Below are positions 12,095 through 22,600 of a stretch of 64,000 nt of DNA, one piece after another (within the stretch, counting starts at the first letter, position 1; each line of letters starts with the position of its first letter). Where the stretch lies: positions 1,787,501-1,851,500 of the forward strand of contig OW203992.1 of assembly GCA_934047225.1 (NCBI GenBank), written 5' to 3'. Under the pieces are notes generated by a model. The model did no database searches, was not told where the DNA came from, and saw only the letters and a program-made list of their open reading frames with translations. Made by a program: the position numbers and the translations under genes. The DNA comes from Ypsolopha sequella. Taxonomy: Eukaryota; Arthropoda; Insecta; Lepidoptera; Ypsolophidae.

Positions 12095-12415
12095 TTAGGG
12101 CGGCTTGCACCAAAGTTCCACTTAAGTCAGTTTAACTAAATCGAATTTAACACTAAACTGATTTAAATTTAAATCTGTCTTGCACCATGTTTTTTACTCA
12201 ACGATTTAACTAAACCGAGCTTAGGCAATCATTCAATATTTCGTTCGGTCTATACGATTCGTTACACACAATTTGACTTTCAACTTGTCAGTTTGACAAT
12301 TATGTCAAAATGTTTTGAGTGAAATGAAATGGCATTTTCTTTTGCCTGCCTGTCAGAGCTGCATTCCTAAACCGATGTTGCACTCAGATTCTAATGCTAT
12401 CTCTATTCCACGCGT

Positions 12416-12447
12416 TATATAAATATATATGCCATCTTGCTATCAGT
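12416..12447 (+). promoter_or_regulatory. TATA box and initiator of the Harbinger Myb-like gene
   Basis: TATATAAATA at 12416-12425 is followed by an arthropod initiator TCAGTG at 12443-12448, with the A of the initiator 29 bases after the first T of the TATA box. That is the textbook spacing. It would give a 5' UTR of about 170 bases before the ATG at 12615. Confidence 0.55.
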
Positions 12448-12614
12448 GTTGAAACCTGACAATAGTATAAATTATTGAACGCGACTCTCATCTGTCTGAG
12501 TCATGGTATTTCGGTTATGATTTGACTGATGTTTTGCTGTGCTTTGCTTCCCTACAGCGAAAACTCGAGAAAGTGTGTATTTTGTGATTAATTTTAAACG
12601 AATTATTGGACAAC

Positions 12615-13914
12615 ATGGAGGGTAAAAAACGCCAGCGAGCACCGAATTTCACTTCTGACGAAAGTTTGCTTCTGTTAAACCTTGTTGAGAATTATAAATA
12701 CATAATTGAAAACAAAAAGACTGATGGAGTAACAGTAGCAGAAAAACAGAAGGTCTGGAAAATTTTGGCTGACGAGTACAATGCCAATACCACATATGTG
12801 GCAAGAACGCCAGAAAATTTATTAGCTGGCTATAAAAACTTGAAGTCCAAGACAAAGAAACTGCACTCAAGCGAAAAAATGCTGATCTCAAGTAAGTTCT
12901 TTAATTTGGTCACACTATGGCGCTGTAAACGTAGCCTCCCAAAATAGTAACCTGACTCTAGTGTTTTATGTTTCTAGATAATGACACCAAAGTGCTGAGA
13001 GAGACTGTTGTTCAGTCGGTAGCGGAGAATGGAGAGGACTGGGAAATGGTCTCAGCCGACTTGAACATGCCCGCTGTGGAGTGCCAGTCTATGTTTTCCG
13101 GCATAGCAAAAGAGGCAAAAAAATCAGAGGCACAATATAAAAAGAAAATCAGTGGCACTGGTATGTAGCAATATCTGGTTGGTGTGTCGATAAGGGGCGT
13201 TTGGCCTGTACCTATTATGTCATTGTTTAACACAATGAGTATTATACAATATTAATGAATGACTATGTTTTTTTTGTTTGCAGGTGGAGGGCCACCTCCA
13301 TCTCCTGATTATGACCCACTTCTGGATAAAGTGAAGAGCTTGATTGGGCCTTCCTTAGAGGGTATGTTCACTGTTTATGACAGTGATGCTGAATTCATGA
13401 AGCAACAGCAAGAAATGTTACCTTGCACCAAGCGGATAGATCCAATTGATGCATGGTGTAATAAAGATGTCCCAATTACTCCCAGTCCAAAACCGCGCAA
13501 AAGGCTAAGCATTATTAAAAAAAGACTTGATTCTGCATTGGAACCCTCGGATACAGGTTGGTTTTATTAAGAATTTTAGTTCCTTTGATCTTAGTTATGT
13601 TTTAAAATACCTTCAAAATATTGCACACCTTATTTACTTTACATTAACTTGCCCAATTTTTTCATTTTTTAGCTACTTTTCCTGATGATGCAGGAACAAA
13701 TAACATGAAAACTGCAAATAGGCCAAAGAAAAAAAATGTGACCGATTCATTTTTAAAGTTGTCTGAGGCAAAAATGGAATTGGTGGAACTACAATTGCAA
13801 TGCACAAGAGAACAACTCTCTCACCAAAGACAAATTCATGAAATGGAAGTGAAATTTTTAAAAGAAAAGTGGGAGTTAGAATTAAGTTTATTAAGAAACA
13901 AACAAACCAATTAA
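12615..13914 (+). CDS. Harbinger-encoded Myb/SANT-like DNA-binding protein (4 exons)
   Basis: Exons 12615-12891, 12978-13160, 13284-13556 and 13673-13914 join through GT-AG introns of about 86-126 bases, every junction in phase 1, to give 324 residues with no internal stop. Residues about 8-85 form a Myb/SANT-like (Myb_DNA-bind_5, NAIF1-type) domain: NFTSDESLLLLNLVENYKYI ... KVWKILADEYNA ... RTPENLLAGYKNLKSKTKK. The middle is Pro-rich. The C-terminus (DSFLKLSEAKMELVELQLQ onwards) is a charged coiled coil ending ELELSLLRNKQTN. In known Harbinger systems this partner binds the ends, imports the transposase into the nucleus and is required for transposition. I chose the ATG at 12615; nothing upstream in frame is an ATG. 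Confidence 0.88.
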
Positions 13915-14028
13915 GTAGTGGGTGAACATTTCTGTTTTGAATGCGAAACAGTTAGGAACTAAAAGTATAGTGAACTAGTGAAGCGATACTGTTCAGTGTT
14001 TTGATTAGTGTATTTGTGTGACTGTTTA

Positions 14029-14034
14029 AATAAA
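14029..14034 (+). terminator. Poly(A) signal of the Harbinger Myb-like gene
   Basis: AATAAA 115 bases after the stop codon, followed by a GT-rich stretch ('gtgtcagtgtttttggtgtg'). Confidence 0.6.
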
Positions 14035-14833
14035 GTGTCAGTGTTTTTGGTGTGAATTGGTGATTAAGTGATAAGAAAGCACGGGTCTCTTAAGAACTGT
14101 GGATAATTCGTTTTTTACACTATTAGTGCCAGATGACTTATTTTATTTTTTACACAGATGTAAAAAGTGACACAATCATTTTTTATATATTTAGTGACAA
14201 ATGCCTTGTTTTTAATGCAGATACCTATGAAAAGTGACAGATAATATTAATTAAGTAATCAATGACCATTGACATAAATCGTGTCTATGAATCCATAGAT
14301 ACCTACCTGTTTTGTAGTGGATATTTATGCGTAATTAACAGTTACTTTGGATATCTGTCCCCTAACAACCGCTGTTTTGCAACTATAGTCATGACTGCCT
14401 TAATTTACTATAAATAAGGTGTTAGCTTTAATTGGGCAGGGAGGTTTTCTTCTTTTCCTCATTAAGTGATTTTTCCTCCCCTTGTAGGCTAGCTTTTGCC
14501 CTCTGTAATTAATGAGGTTCCAAGTCTGGTTCCATAGAGCCAGTTTGGTGCAAATAATCAAAGAGTTTCTAGTAAATATTGACAATAAATAATCAACAGA
14601 TTAACTAGGTATTTTTCACAGTAAATTTTGACATAGATAAACAACTCACGAGATCTAAAGCATTTTACTATGCAAACTTTCGCGTTATAACTATCAAATA
14701 GTATAACCTTTCACAGTAAATAAAAATATTTAAATAACTGACAAACTAAAAGTATTTTAATAAACAAACTTATCGCATTATAAACTATAAAATAACATAA
14801 AAAAATTTCATACAAAAATAATAACAATTAGGT

Positions 14834-15008
14834 AACCAACAAGTTGAAGTATTTTCATAAGCAGACTTACTGCACTTTATACTATGAAATACTATGTTTT
14901 CACAGTAAAACAAAATAATAAGAAATAACCAACGAGTTGAAGTATTTTCATAAGCAGACTTACTGCACTTTATACTATGTTTTCACAGTAAAACAAAATA
15001 ATAAGAAA
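14834..15008. repeat. Tandem duplication (~90 and 82 bp) inside Harbinger
   Basis: The unit 'aaccaacaagttgaagtatt ... cacagtaaaacaaaataata' at 14834-14926 is followed by a second copy at 14927-15008 that lacks about 11 bases ('gaaatactat'). More degraded relatives (a 'cacagtaaa' every 60-100 bases) extend back to about 14600, so this non-coding interval looks built from diverged tandem copies. Confidence 0.7.
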
Positions 15009-15178
15009 CAATTCACGAGATTCAAAGCATTTCAATAAATTTTTTGCTTTAAACTCTATATTTATGTTTTTTTTCACTACCTTTTCCCTTTCAATTATGT
15101 ACCTACTTAGTAACAACATTATGACTTTTAATTCACAACAACCTATATATATGGCATAGGGCCCCTGCTGGGGGCATA

Positions 15179-15865
15179 TGTTATTGGGTTTAGGAGGTCA
15201 GTAAAATGCAGAGTTAACGATTCAAATAATATTAAATTTATTAATCGTTTTCTAACAGGACAGGTGTGTGTTCTATACAAGAACATTCCAGGATTGATAC
15301 GACGATAATCAACTGAAATGCTGAAGCAAACTTTGTACCCTTCTAACTTTCATTAGGTACTTAACTGGCGTGATTTAATAAATCGAATTTTCTTTAAAAT
15401 CAAAAATAATTATTTACAATAAAAATATCACACACCTTCCTTTGTCTGGGGTACATTTATTATGGTCCAACATTTGTTGCACAAGGATTAGGGAAACCCA
15501 GAAAAACCTAATCAGACCAAATCATCTAAGGTAATAAATTTATCTTATATCAAATTTATATTTTCATTCTTATTTACAAACAAAACTACATTAATCCTAG
15601 TTTTTCTCTCATCTCAGAAAAACATACGGTCAGTAATGATTTTGTAATAATATCAGCCAGCTGGTTACCTGTGGAAACATAAATAATTTTAATCACATCT
15701 TTCTCAACCTGTTCTCTAGAAAAATAGTAGTACTTTTAATAGCCACTTCATCACTCTACCCCAGTCAGAATCCACAAAACCAGTCTGGGTATAAGTCAAT
15801 TGAATTCCAACATATGTAGTCTGAAAACTGCCCCAACCCAGAATTTCTGATGCCAACGCTGCTGA
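15179..15865 (-). mobile_element. Nested Ty1/copia retrotransposon remnant
   Basis: On the minus strand, from about 15845 to 15583, translated pieces read TQTGFVDSDW, then after a gap EQVEKDVIKIIYVSTGNQLA followed by DIITKSL and EMREKLGLM before a stop. These are the RNase H end of a copia polyprotein, with part deleted and a frame break between the pieces. Further along, a purine tract (AAAGGAAGG, about 15436-15445) is followed by TGTGTGATA..., and the stretch ends at about 15179 in ...CCCAATAACA, consistent with a 3' LTR of about 255 bp. The 5' LTR and most of the internal region are absent. It sits inside the Harbinger element, between the two genes. Confidence 0.65.
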
Positions 15866-15870
15866 CAAAA

Positions 15871-17036
15871 TTACAACCTTGCAAAGTAGTTATTTATTAG
15901 CAAAGTTCTTGCATTGTTTCCAGATTGTGAGCCACGAGGAGATTGGTCTAGGGGGTCAATGTCTTGTTGAGAGAGGGGTGTATCACCGTCCTCTGGAGGC
16001 ATGCAATCATTCTGCATAATAGCAATGTTGTGTAATACTGCTGTCGCCACAATAATTCCGGGCACCCTTTGTAATTTTACATTTATCCCTTTGGATAAAA
16101 TAGGGAACCGTCTTTTCCACACCCCAAAAGCTCTTTCTATAACATTTCTTGTCTTAATTTGAGCTTCTTGATATAATGTTTCCGCTCTTGTGTTAACATT
16201 GTTTTCAGAAAGTGGTGTCATCATATAGCTTGTTTGTGCATAGCCACTATCCCCTAAAAGCCATTTGTTACTGTAGATGCCCTGCAGGAAGTTCCTTTTT
16301 TGAGCACAGTTATCCCATATGTTTGCATCATGAGCACTCCCGTGCCATCGGGCAACTATATCCTGAAATAAAAGGTTGGCAGAGCAAATAGCTTGTGTAT
16401 TAATAGAGAAGAATGTTTTTCTATTCCTATAAATCTCTGCATTGTCACCACCAGGTGATATAATTTTTATGTGAGTGCAATCTATTGCCCCTATTACTCG
16501 AGGAAACCTTGCTATATTATAAAATCCAGAAACAACTTTATTCTGGTCAATTGCTGTTGTTGGCATTTGTATATAGTCTGGACGTAGAGAAGCAATCGCA
16601 TGAGTGATGCGGTGGATAATGCGACATGCAGTCGATTCATGTACTCCTATCACATCACCGCAGGTCGTCAACTGGCTCCCAGTGGCATAGTACCTAAGGG
16701 CACATAATAATTGATTCATTGGAGTTACAGCACGATTCCTGAAATAAAATATCTTCATTTATTAGTGGTCCAACCCTTAAAATATCTACATAGGTACCTA
16801 GAAACAAAGTATTAGCTATGGTATTAAGTAGTGACTAACCTGTCTGTCTCAAATTTGAGCTGGTGTTCTATTTTGTACAACAACATCGTTGTGGTGTCCT
16901 TAGTAAGACGAAACCTTTTAATAAATTCGTCATCTCTATAAGTACTAAACAAATCTGTCCTTTCTGTAACTCTTCTTGAGAAATGCGGAGTATTCAAATA
17001 TTCAACAATTTCTTCATCATCGTCGGAGAAATACAT
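15871..17036 (-). CDS. PIF/Harbinger transposase (DDE_4 / HARBI1-like, 2 exons)
   Basis: Exon 1 (17036-16840, donor GTTAGT) joins exon 2 (16738-15871, acceptor TTTCAG) in phase 2, giving 354 residues. Residues about 85-112 form a helix-turn-helix (SQLTTCGDVIGVHESTACRI). The nuclease has all three acidic residues in the expected contexts: D152 (VIGAIDCTHIKI), D229 (LLGDSGY) and E267 (RNVIERAFGVWKRRFP). The N-terminal RDDEFIKRFRLTKDTTTMLL is also typical of the family. The length matches active Harbinger/HARBI1 proteins and no stop interrupts the frame. It should act with the Myb-like protein to cut and paste the element into TWA targets. Confidence 0.92.
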
Positions 17037-17264
17037 GTTTCAATTTGCAAACCAACCAAAGAAATAAAAACTAACCTAAAAAGAGAGTTAAATCGAGATT
17101 TAAGTTCCTTAAATCGCCATTTTGCCGGTTTAGTTTTGACGTTTCACTAAATCGAGATTTAGCACTAAATCGATGTGGTGCAAGACGTTAAACTCGGTTT
17201 AAGCTTAAATCGGGTTTAAATCGTACTAAATCTAGTTTTAAGAGATTGGTGCAAGCCGCCCTTA

Positions 17265-18480
17265 AGCTATCAATATCGATTTTTTTTCGATAAAGAAATA
17301 ATTTTCATCACGAGTAAAACCGTCTCGCCTGAGACTACCGCCTCAATGTTACTAACGTTGTTATGTTAGTTGACGTTTTGTTTTTGTGATAAAAAGCACA
17401 ATTCTAGCTATTTCTCTAATTTAGGTCTCTTTCTGTGTACCTCGCTAGCAGTGAAGTTGAAAACTTCAGGTTAACTAGATACTCATAGTAATAGTTACTG
17501 AACGTTTGTTGAATGAATGAATGACATAACCATATTAACAATTGTGGGGGCGGCGCGATGGGGACAGGCTAATGCAGAAGATGCCTACGTAAAATTTAAG
17601 AATCCATCCAATTTCAAGGATCATGCATAATGTAATGAAACGGATGATCCCTCAAGTTAAGGCACTCTTATCCCAAATTCAGTAATTTCAAAGTCAAATA
17701 GAACTTTAGAGTATCGTCTAAAACTTCCAAAAAAAATACGCAATATAGTTCGAACCCTTATCTAGGTCTTCCACGCATGTGTTACACGATCAAATAAACG
17801 TTGCTCGATAGAAATAATTCACGAACACAGCATGTAATAAGACCTTTCAAATCATGCCATTTCCATAATTCCACTCTTTTATTAACGAAACATATCTGGT
17901 AATATCGCTCTTTAAATTTTCTAGGTCGACCACGTAAGTAGGTTTTAATAAACATATCCCTTATTTTTAAACAATTTAAAAACCGATAATAACAACGAAA
18001 AGGTACAAAAGTGTGGTTATTTTCTTTACTCCTTACACGTAAAGAAAAAGACAGAGAGTCACTCTTTTGGGATAAGAGCGCCTTAAAAGTTAAAATTATG
18101 ATAAAAATAAATGTATACATTTAGTGTAAACACTTTGGCGATTTATCCATCACAAGGAGATACAAATTATCTCGGGTCGGAGCTTTTCACATTCAGATTC
18201 ACTTAATTTTATCCACGTTTCTACACCGCAGTGACAAAAAAAAATATACCACATACTTAACCCGTTTCACAAGGTGCGATCGCGCTAAATATCTATTGTT
18301 TTTGAATTTATGTTAATGATAAAGCCAATTCGTGATCATTTATCAGCCTTGGTAGGCTCGTCAAAAGTCATCAACTTTTCTTGATAGTCCTTTTCCATTC
18401 GGCAGGGCATATCCCATGCAAAAAGTATCAGCCTAGTTAACAGCCACAAAGGTAAGGTTTGATTGTTCAGTAGTGCATAA
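17265..18480. other. Intergenic stretch right of Harbinger
   Basis: No gene I can support. A 112-codon minus-strand frame (17782-18120) is Lys/Phe/Ile-rich with no recognised motif. A minus-strand frame ending at 18336 has a hydrophobic run (LPLWLLTRLILFAW) and a charged tail; it is discussed under the rejected items. Confidence 0.4.
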
Positions 18481-18622
18481 TGTGAGCCACTCTCCTGCCC
18501 GCAGCCAGGCGGCGCACGCGCACCATCCGCAGTGTCCCGCGCCGCGCCTCGCCAGCCGCACCACGTCGCGTCATCCACATTCCCGCGCAGCTCCCAGCAT
18601 CCCTCACAGACTGAGATAACAG
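18480..18622 (+). promoter_or_regulatory. nrv: CpG-rich probable promoter/5' UTR exon of gene B
   Basis: About 140 bases of CpG-rich DNA (cgcgccgcgcctcgccagcc and similar) stand out from the AT-rich surroundings and end with a good donor, GATAACAG|GTAATA at 18622. A matching acceptor (GTACTCCTCAG, about 19590) lies 26 bases before the gene B start codon. A non-coding first exon spliced to the coding exon at 19616 is therefore inferred. Transcript data would settle it. Confidence 0.4.
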
Positions 18623-18942
18623 GTAATAAAATAACACTTACATCATCGTTTTACTGCTTCTTTCTTGATTTATATAAACGGCTCACCTCAATACGTGTAG
18701 TGATCGGGATAGCCGACCAGTTTCAGCAGATTTAGACTGCCTTCATCTGGGCGAGTGAAGACTTTTACGCGACGCGACGTTACGCCTCTGCTTCTTTCTT
18801 ATGTAATTTCTGTTTAATATACTTTTATTTTTAGGGTTACATTTCTCATTATGGAAAACCTTATATACCTTATTGGATTACATTGTTGTCCGTCTGTCTG
18901 TCTGTCCGTGTGTCAAGTTATTGCATTTATTCAAAAACCGGC

Positions 18943-19203
18943 CAAGTGTGAGTTGGACTCGCACACGAAGGGTTCCGTACCATTATCTATAAAAACGGCA
19001 AAAAAACATGTCTATTGTATGGGATAAATATTTATTTTGTTCTATTTTTTAGTATTTATTGTTATAGCGGCAACAGAAATACATCATCTGTGAAAATTTC
19101 AACTGTCTAACTATCACGGTTCATGAGATACAGCCTGGTGACAGACGGACAGTGGAGTCTTAGTAATAGGGTCCCGTTGGTTAGCCTTTGGGTACGGAAC
19201 CCG
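18943..19203 (+). repeat. Interspersed repeat 'CCGGCCAAGTGNGAGT', near full-length copy
   Basis: It begins 'aaaaaccggccaagtgtgag', contains the palindrome GTGNGAGT..ACTCGCAC, and ends '...tttgggtacggaaccc'. The same start occurs at about 21770 and 28490 (in the two arms of the inverted repeat) and at about 41889. The same end occurs at about 52735. A dispersed non-autonomous family; superfamily not assigned. Confidence 0.65.
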
Positions 19204-19615
19204 TAAAACTAGCCTTTATCTCTAGAATTAATCGTCCAAGAACAAGGATTATATATTTTTCTATCTCCACCCCGAAGCTCTGGGGTTATTCTCTAACACC
19301 TCTTGTGTCACCTGCCGAGAAACACCACTTCCTAAATATTACCTATAGTGCAAGATTTATATATAAATACGGAAGATTACCTCCCGTACTATGATTTAAA
19401 AATAAGTTCAAGATATATTACGGAAAGTTTTTCAAATATGTAAAAAATATCTTTTTAAAGTCAAGAGGGCAAATGTTAAGGATAGTATTATAAAAACACC
19501 AACGACCATTGGCACCACTGTTCCTTTTGCTCTCCTCTTAACCTTGGTAGTAGTAACAAATTGACGTATCCCGTACTCCTCAGTCCGTCCCAACGCAGAG
19601 TCGAACCCGGTGAAG

Positions 19616-22600
19616 ATGACGGTCACGAAGCTGAAGCGCCCCTCGGATCTGACGAGCCTCGAAAGGTTCAACATCTACTACAAGGATCAGAAGGAAAATC
19701 CCAAAACTGCGGGGGAGAAGGCCAAGCTCTTCATCTGGAACCCGAAGACCAGGCAGTTCTGCGGCAGGACTGGATCCAGCTGGTGTGAGTATACTTTTGA
19801 TTGAAACTTTTTCATATTTTTTTTATTGTCAAAAGGAACTTTCATCGCGCCTTGTCAACGTCTCGGGTGACCGTTTACCTCGGCCAGAGAATAAGTCTGG
19901 CCATCCAGAGAGGTAATGTAGCCAGCATTCTAAGCACCCTACCAAGTGACAGCGATCTGGATCCAGTTTTTTATTTGTAATAGGTTTATTTTATTTATAG
20001 GATAGTTTTAATTTGTTATTATGTTATGTAAGTTTTTGTGTTTAAATAGTTTTATGAATAATTGTCAAAATTCAACTTCTCATTGCTTTTCCAGCAGAAA
20101 GTTCTATACACACACGCCATTGATATACATATAGTATAATAAATTATCTTATTATATTTGTAAGCAATTACAATACTTCGTAATTATTCACTTGAGCATG
20201 AATATGTGTCTTCTGTTCCCGCTGGACAAATGCGCTTGGTGTGGGAACCATTGGTAAATGTATTTTTTTTAATTTATTGGATACTAGCTTTTGCTCGATT
20301 TAAATCGATCAATTATTTTGGAGACCAGTTATATTACAGTACATTTTGACCAAATGTAGGGAATATACTTAGAGCATGTACCAAAGAATATAGCCTACAC
20401 GTACTCCAAGGAAAAAAATAAGAAATGACAGCACTAAACCACAAAATAACCACTTACAGAACGTTCACTGCGCATAACTAGCCAAAACAGGCGCACGCAC
20501 ACATAGACGAAAGAGAACTTTATAAACTAAAGTCGCACCATTACTGACTCGACGAATAGATTTAGATGTTAGTGTGTAAAATATTGTAGTAGGCGTAGTA
20601 GGTATGTGCGTTGCCCGCGACCCCACCCGCGTTGATTCAACTCTGCCCCATTTTTGGCTTGGGGGTTATTTTATTAACACCCTTATAGTCAATATCTTAA
20701 TAGGGTCACTACGATGATAAGAAAAAAACGCATCCAAATCAGATTTGTGTTCTATTACTCTTCTTTAGTCACCCACTTTCTATTTTTATTACTTTTCTTC
20801 AATGTATGTTTTCTTCACACCGGTTTTTACTCTTTTATTAATATGTCTTTATGGATTTTGTTTTGTTACTTCTGTTTTATTTTCATCGTTATTTTCATTT
20901 TGGCTGATAAACGATTTTACTTTTACTTTTTCCTATTTCCCCTCAGAAAGTTAAAATAAATAAAATAAAAAAGCCTTTATTGCCAAATTAATTATAAATG
21001 GACAAATTCATTACATTATGCTACTGCAAAATATCAAAATAATCATGGTTCAAATTAACACTGAATATAAAATTATATAGAATTCAATTAAACATAAACT
21101 TATAAACAATAAACGTTTCAATAAATCTCATAAAATCATAAATAGAAATCATGCATTTATTCTAAGGGCTTACGGCAATATTAGTATCAAAAGCTGCATT
21201 TTAGGCAGAAAGCAAGCCGCTTTGTCCAGTAATACTAAGGACCAATATGAATGATTTCATCCGAGGAAATGAAAATTTCATTCACTAGAATTCAAGATGG
21301 CGGACGTTTTCCAACATGGCGGCTGCATAATTTAAAAAATTTATAGAATCAAAACGGCTTCACCGATTTTAATTATTAGGGTGTCAATCAATTTGTATTG
21401 ACATATTGAATAATAAAAAAAATATATCGTATAAAAAATTAAAGATGGTAGCTGAATATTAATAAAATTATGAAATTTTCTAAATATTTTTTTCATTCTT
21501 ATGATAATAACAACTAAATTTTCTATGATATGGTCACATGTTTTTATAATTTAATAAATTATGATAATATTATCTACAAAACAAAAAAAAAATCTTGAAA
21601 ATCCGATGAGTAGTTTTTAAACTATACGCATTTCAAAAGAACCGTGCGGTTTTGAATGTCATCACTGCACGTGATGTGATGCATCATAAAATCAAAACGA
21701 GTGCACCAATTTCAGTAATTTATACATCAGATGATTTGTATTTATGTCTTGTAATTTATAAAGTCTTGTGAAAACCGGCCAAGTGCGAGTTGGACTCGCG
21801 CACAAAAGGTTTCGTACCAAGTACACAACTGTTTATTTGTTTTGGTCACAAGTTACTAATTTCATTATGAATTGATGTTTCAATATTTTTTTGATTTCCT
21901 ACAGTAGGTATGATTTCTCATAATAATAACATACAGGAATTTCGAAATTCCTAACTAGTTTAATTTTCGAGATAGACTCCGTAATAAAAATGTTCTAAAA
22001 CTAACAGAAGGCCCCATTTCTTTATTTTTTAACGTATAAGTTAGCATTAAATACATTAATCCTCTGTATCTAAAGCTTCATCCGATGTGGTTGAACTGAA
22101 AGAAGAAAAAATTCATATGAAATCAGCCCAGAATGTACCTATATCATCAATTATCGTATTTTTATAAGTAAAAATTAAAGAGATACCTTTCGTTTTTGCA
22201 GCTGCCTTTGCATGTGCTGCATTGCATTGTGCAGGGTAGACCCACCCGTCGACACGAGCAACGCATTGTTTCGCAGCCTTTTTTACAATCCAATGGTCTA
22301 AGTAAGATAACTCATGCCATATCAAATTCAAATTCAAATTCAAATTTATTTGCACCATAATGTTTGAAAGGTCTTAAATAACATTTAAAGTATCAATTAT
22401 GGACCCTGTCGGGCACAGCAAAGGAACTTAAAGCTAGTAACATCAATCTTATATTTAAGTAAGTATCATAAAAAAGGCTTTATTGTGCTTAAAATCTAGG
22501 TAAATACAATTTCTTTTATATCTATAAATCTTAATATTCTAGTTATTTAAGTATTCTTCAATCGTGTAGGGACATTTTTGTATTAAATATGTTTTTAGTT

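Larger units (their letters stand above)
12098..17261. mobile_element. Complete PIF/Harbinger DNA transposon (5164 bp)
   Basis: The element is bounded by perfect 16-bp terminal inverted repeats, GGGCGGCTTGCACCAA at 12098-12113 and its reverse complement at 17246-17261. It is flanked by the 3-bp target duplication TTA (12095-12097 and 17262-17264), the hallmark of Harbinger insertion. The core CTTGCACCA recurs symmetrically about 80 bases inside each end (12179-12187 and, inverted, 17176-17184) among AAATC/GATTT-rich subterminal repeats, which are probable transposase or Myb binding sites. Inside are two convergent genes: a Myb/SANT-like protein (plus strand) and a DDE transposase (minus strand), the two-protein layout known for autonomous Harbingers. 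Both frames are open after splicing, so recent activity is likely. A copia remnant is nested between them. Confidence 0.93.

Noticed and set aside
17782..18120. 112-codon minus-strand frame rich in Lys, Phe, Ile
   Set aside because: Composition fits AT-rich noise; no motif, promoter or homologous frame seen.
18336..18578. Minus-strand frame with a hydrophobic run (LPLWLLTRLILFAW) and charged C-terminus, possible small membrane protein or last exon
   Set aside because: No family recognised, and the N-terminal half is a translated CpG block. There is a possible acceptor (GCGGGCAG) but no partner exon. Conservation in another moth would be needed.
20714..20959. Phe-rich 81-codon plus-strand frame in gene B intron 1
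   Set aside because: T-rich sequence translated; no signal, motif or splice support.
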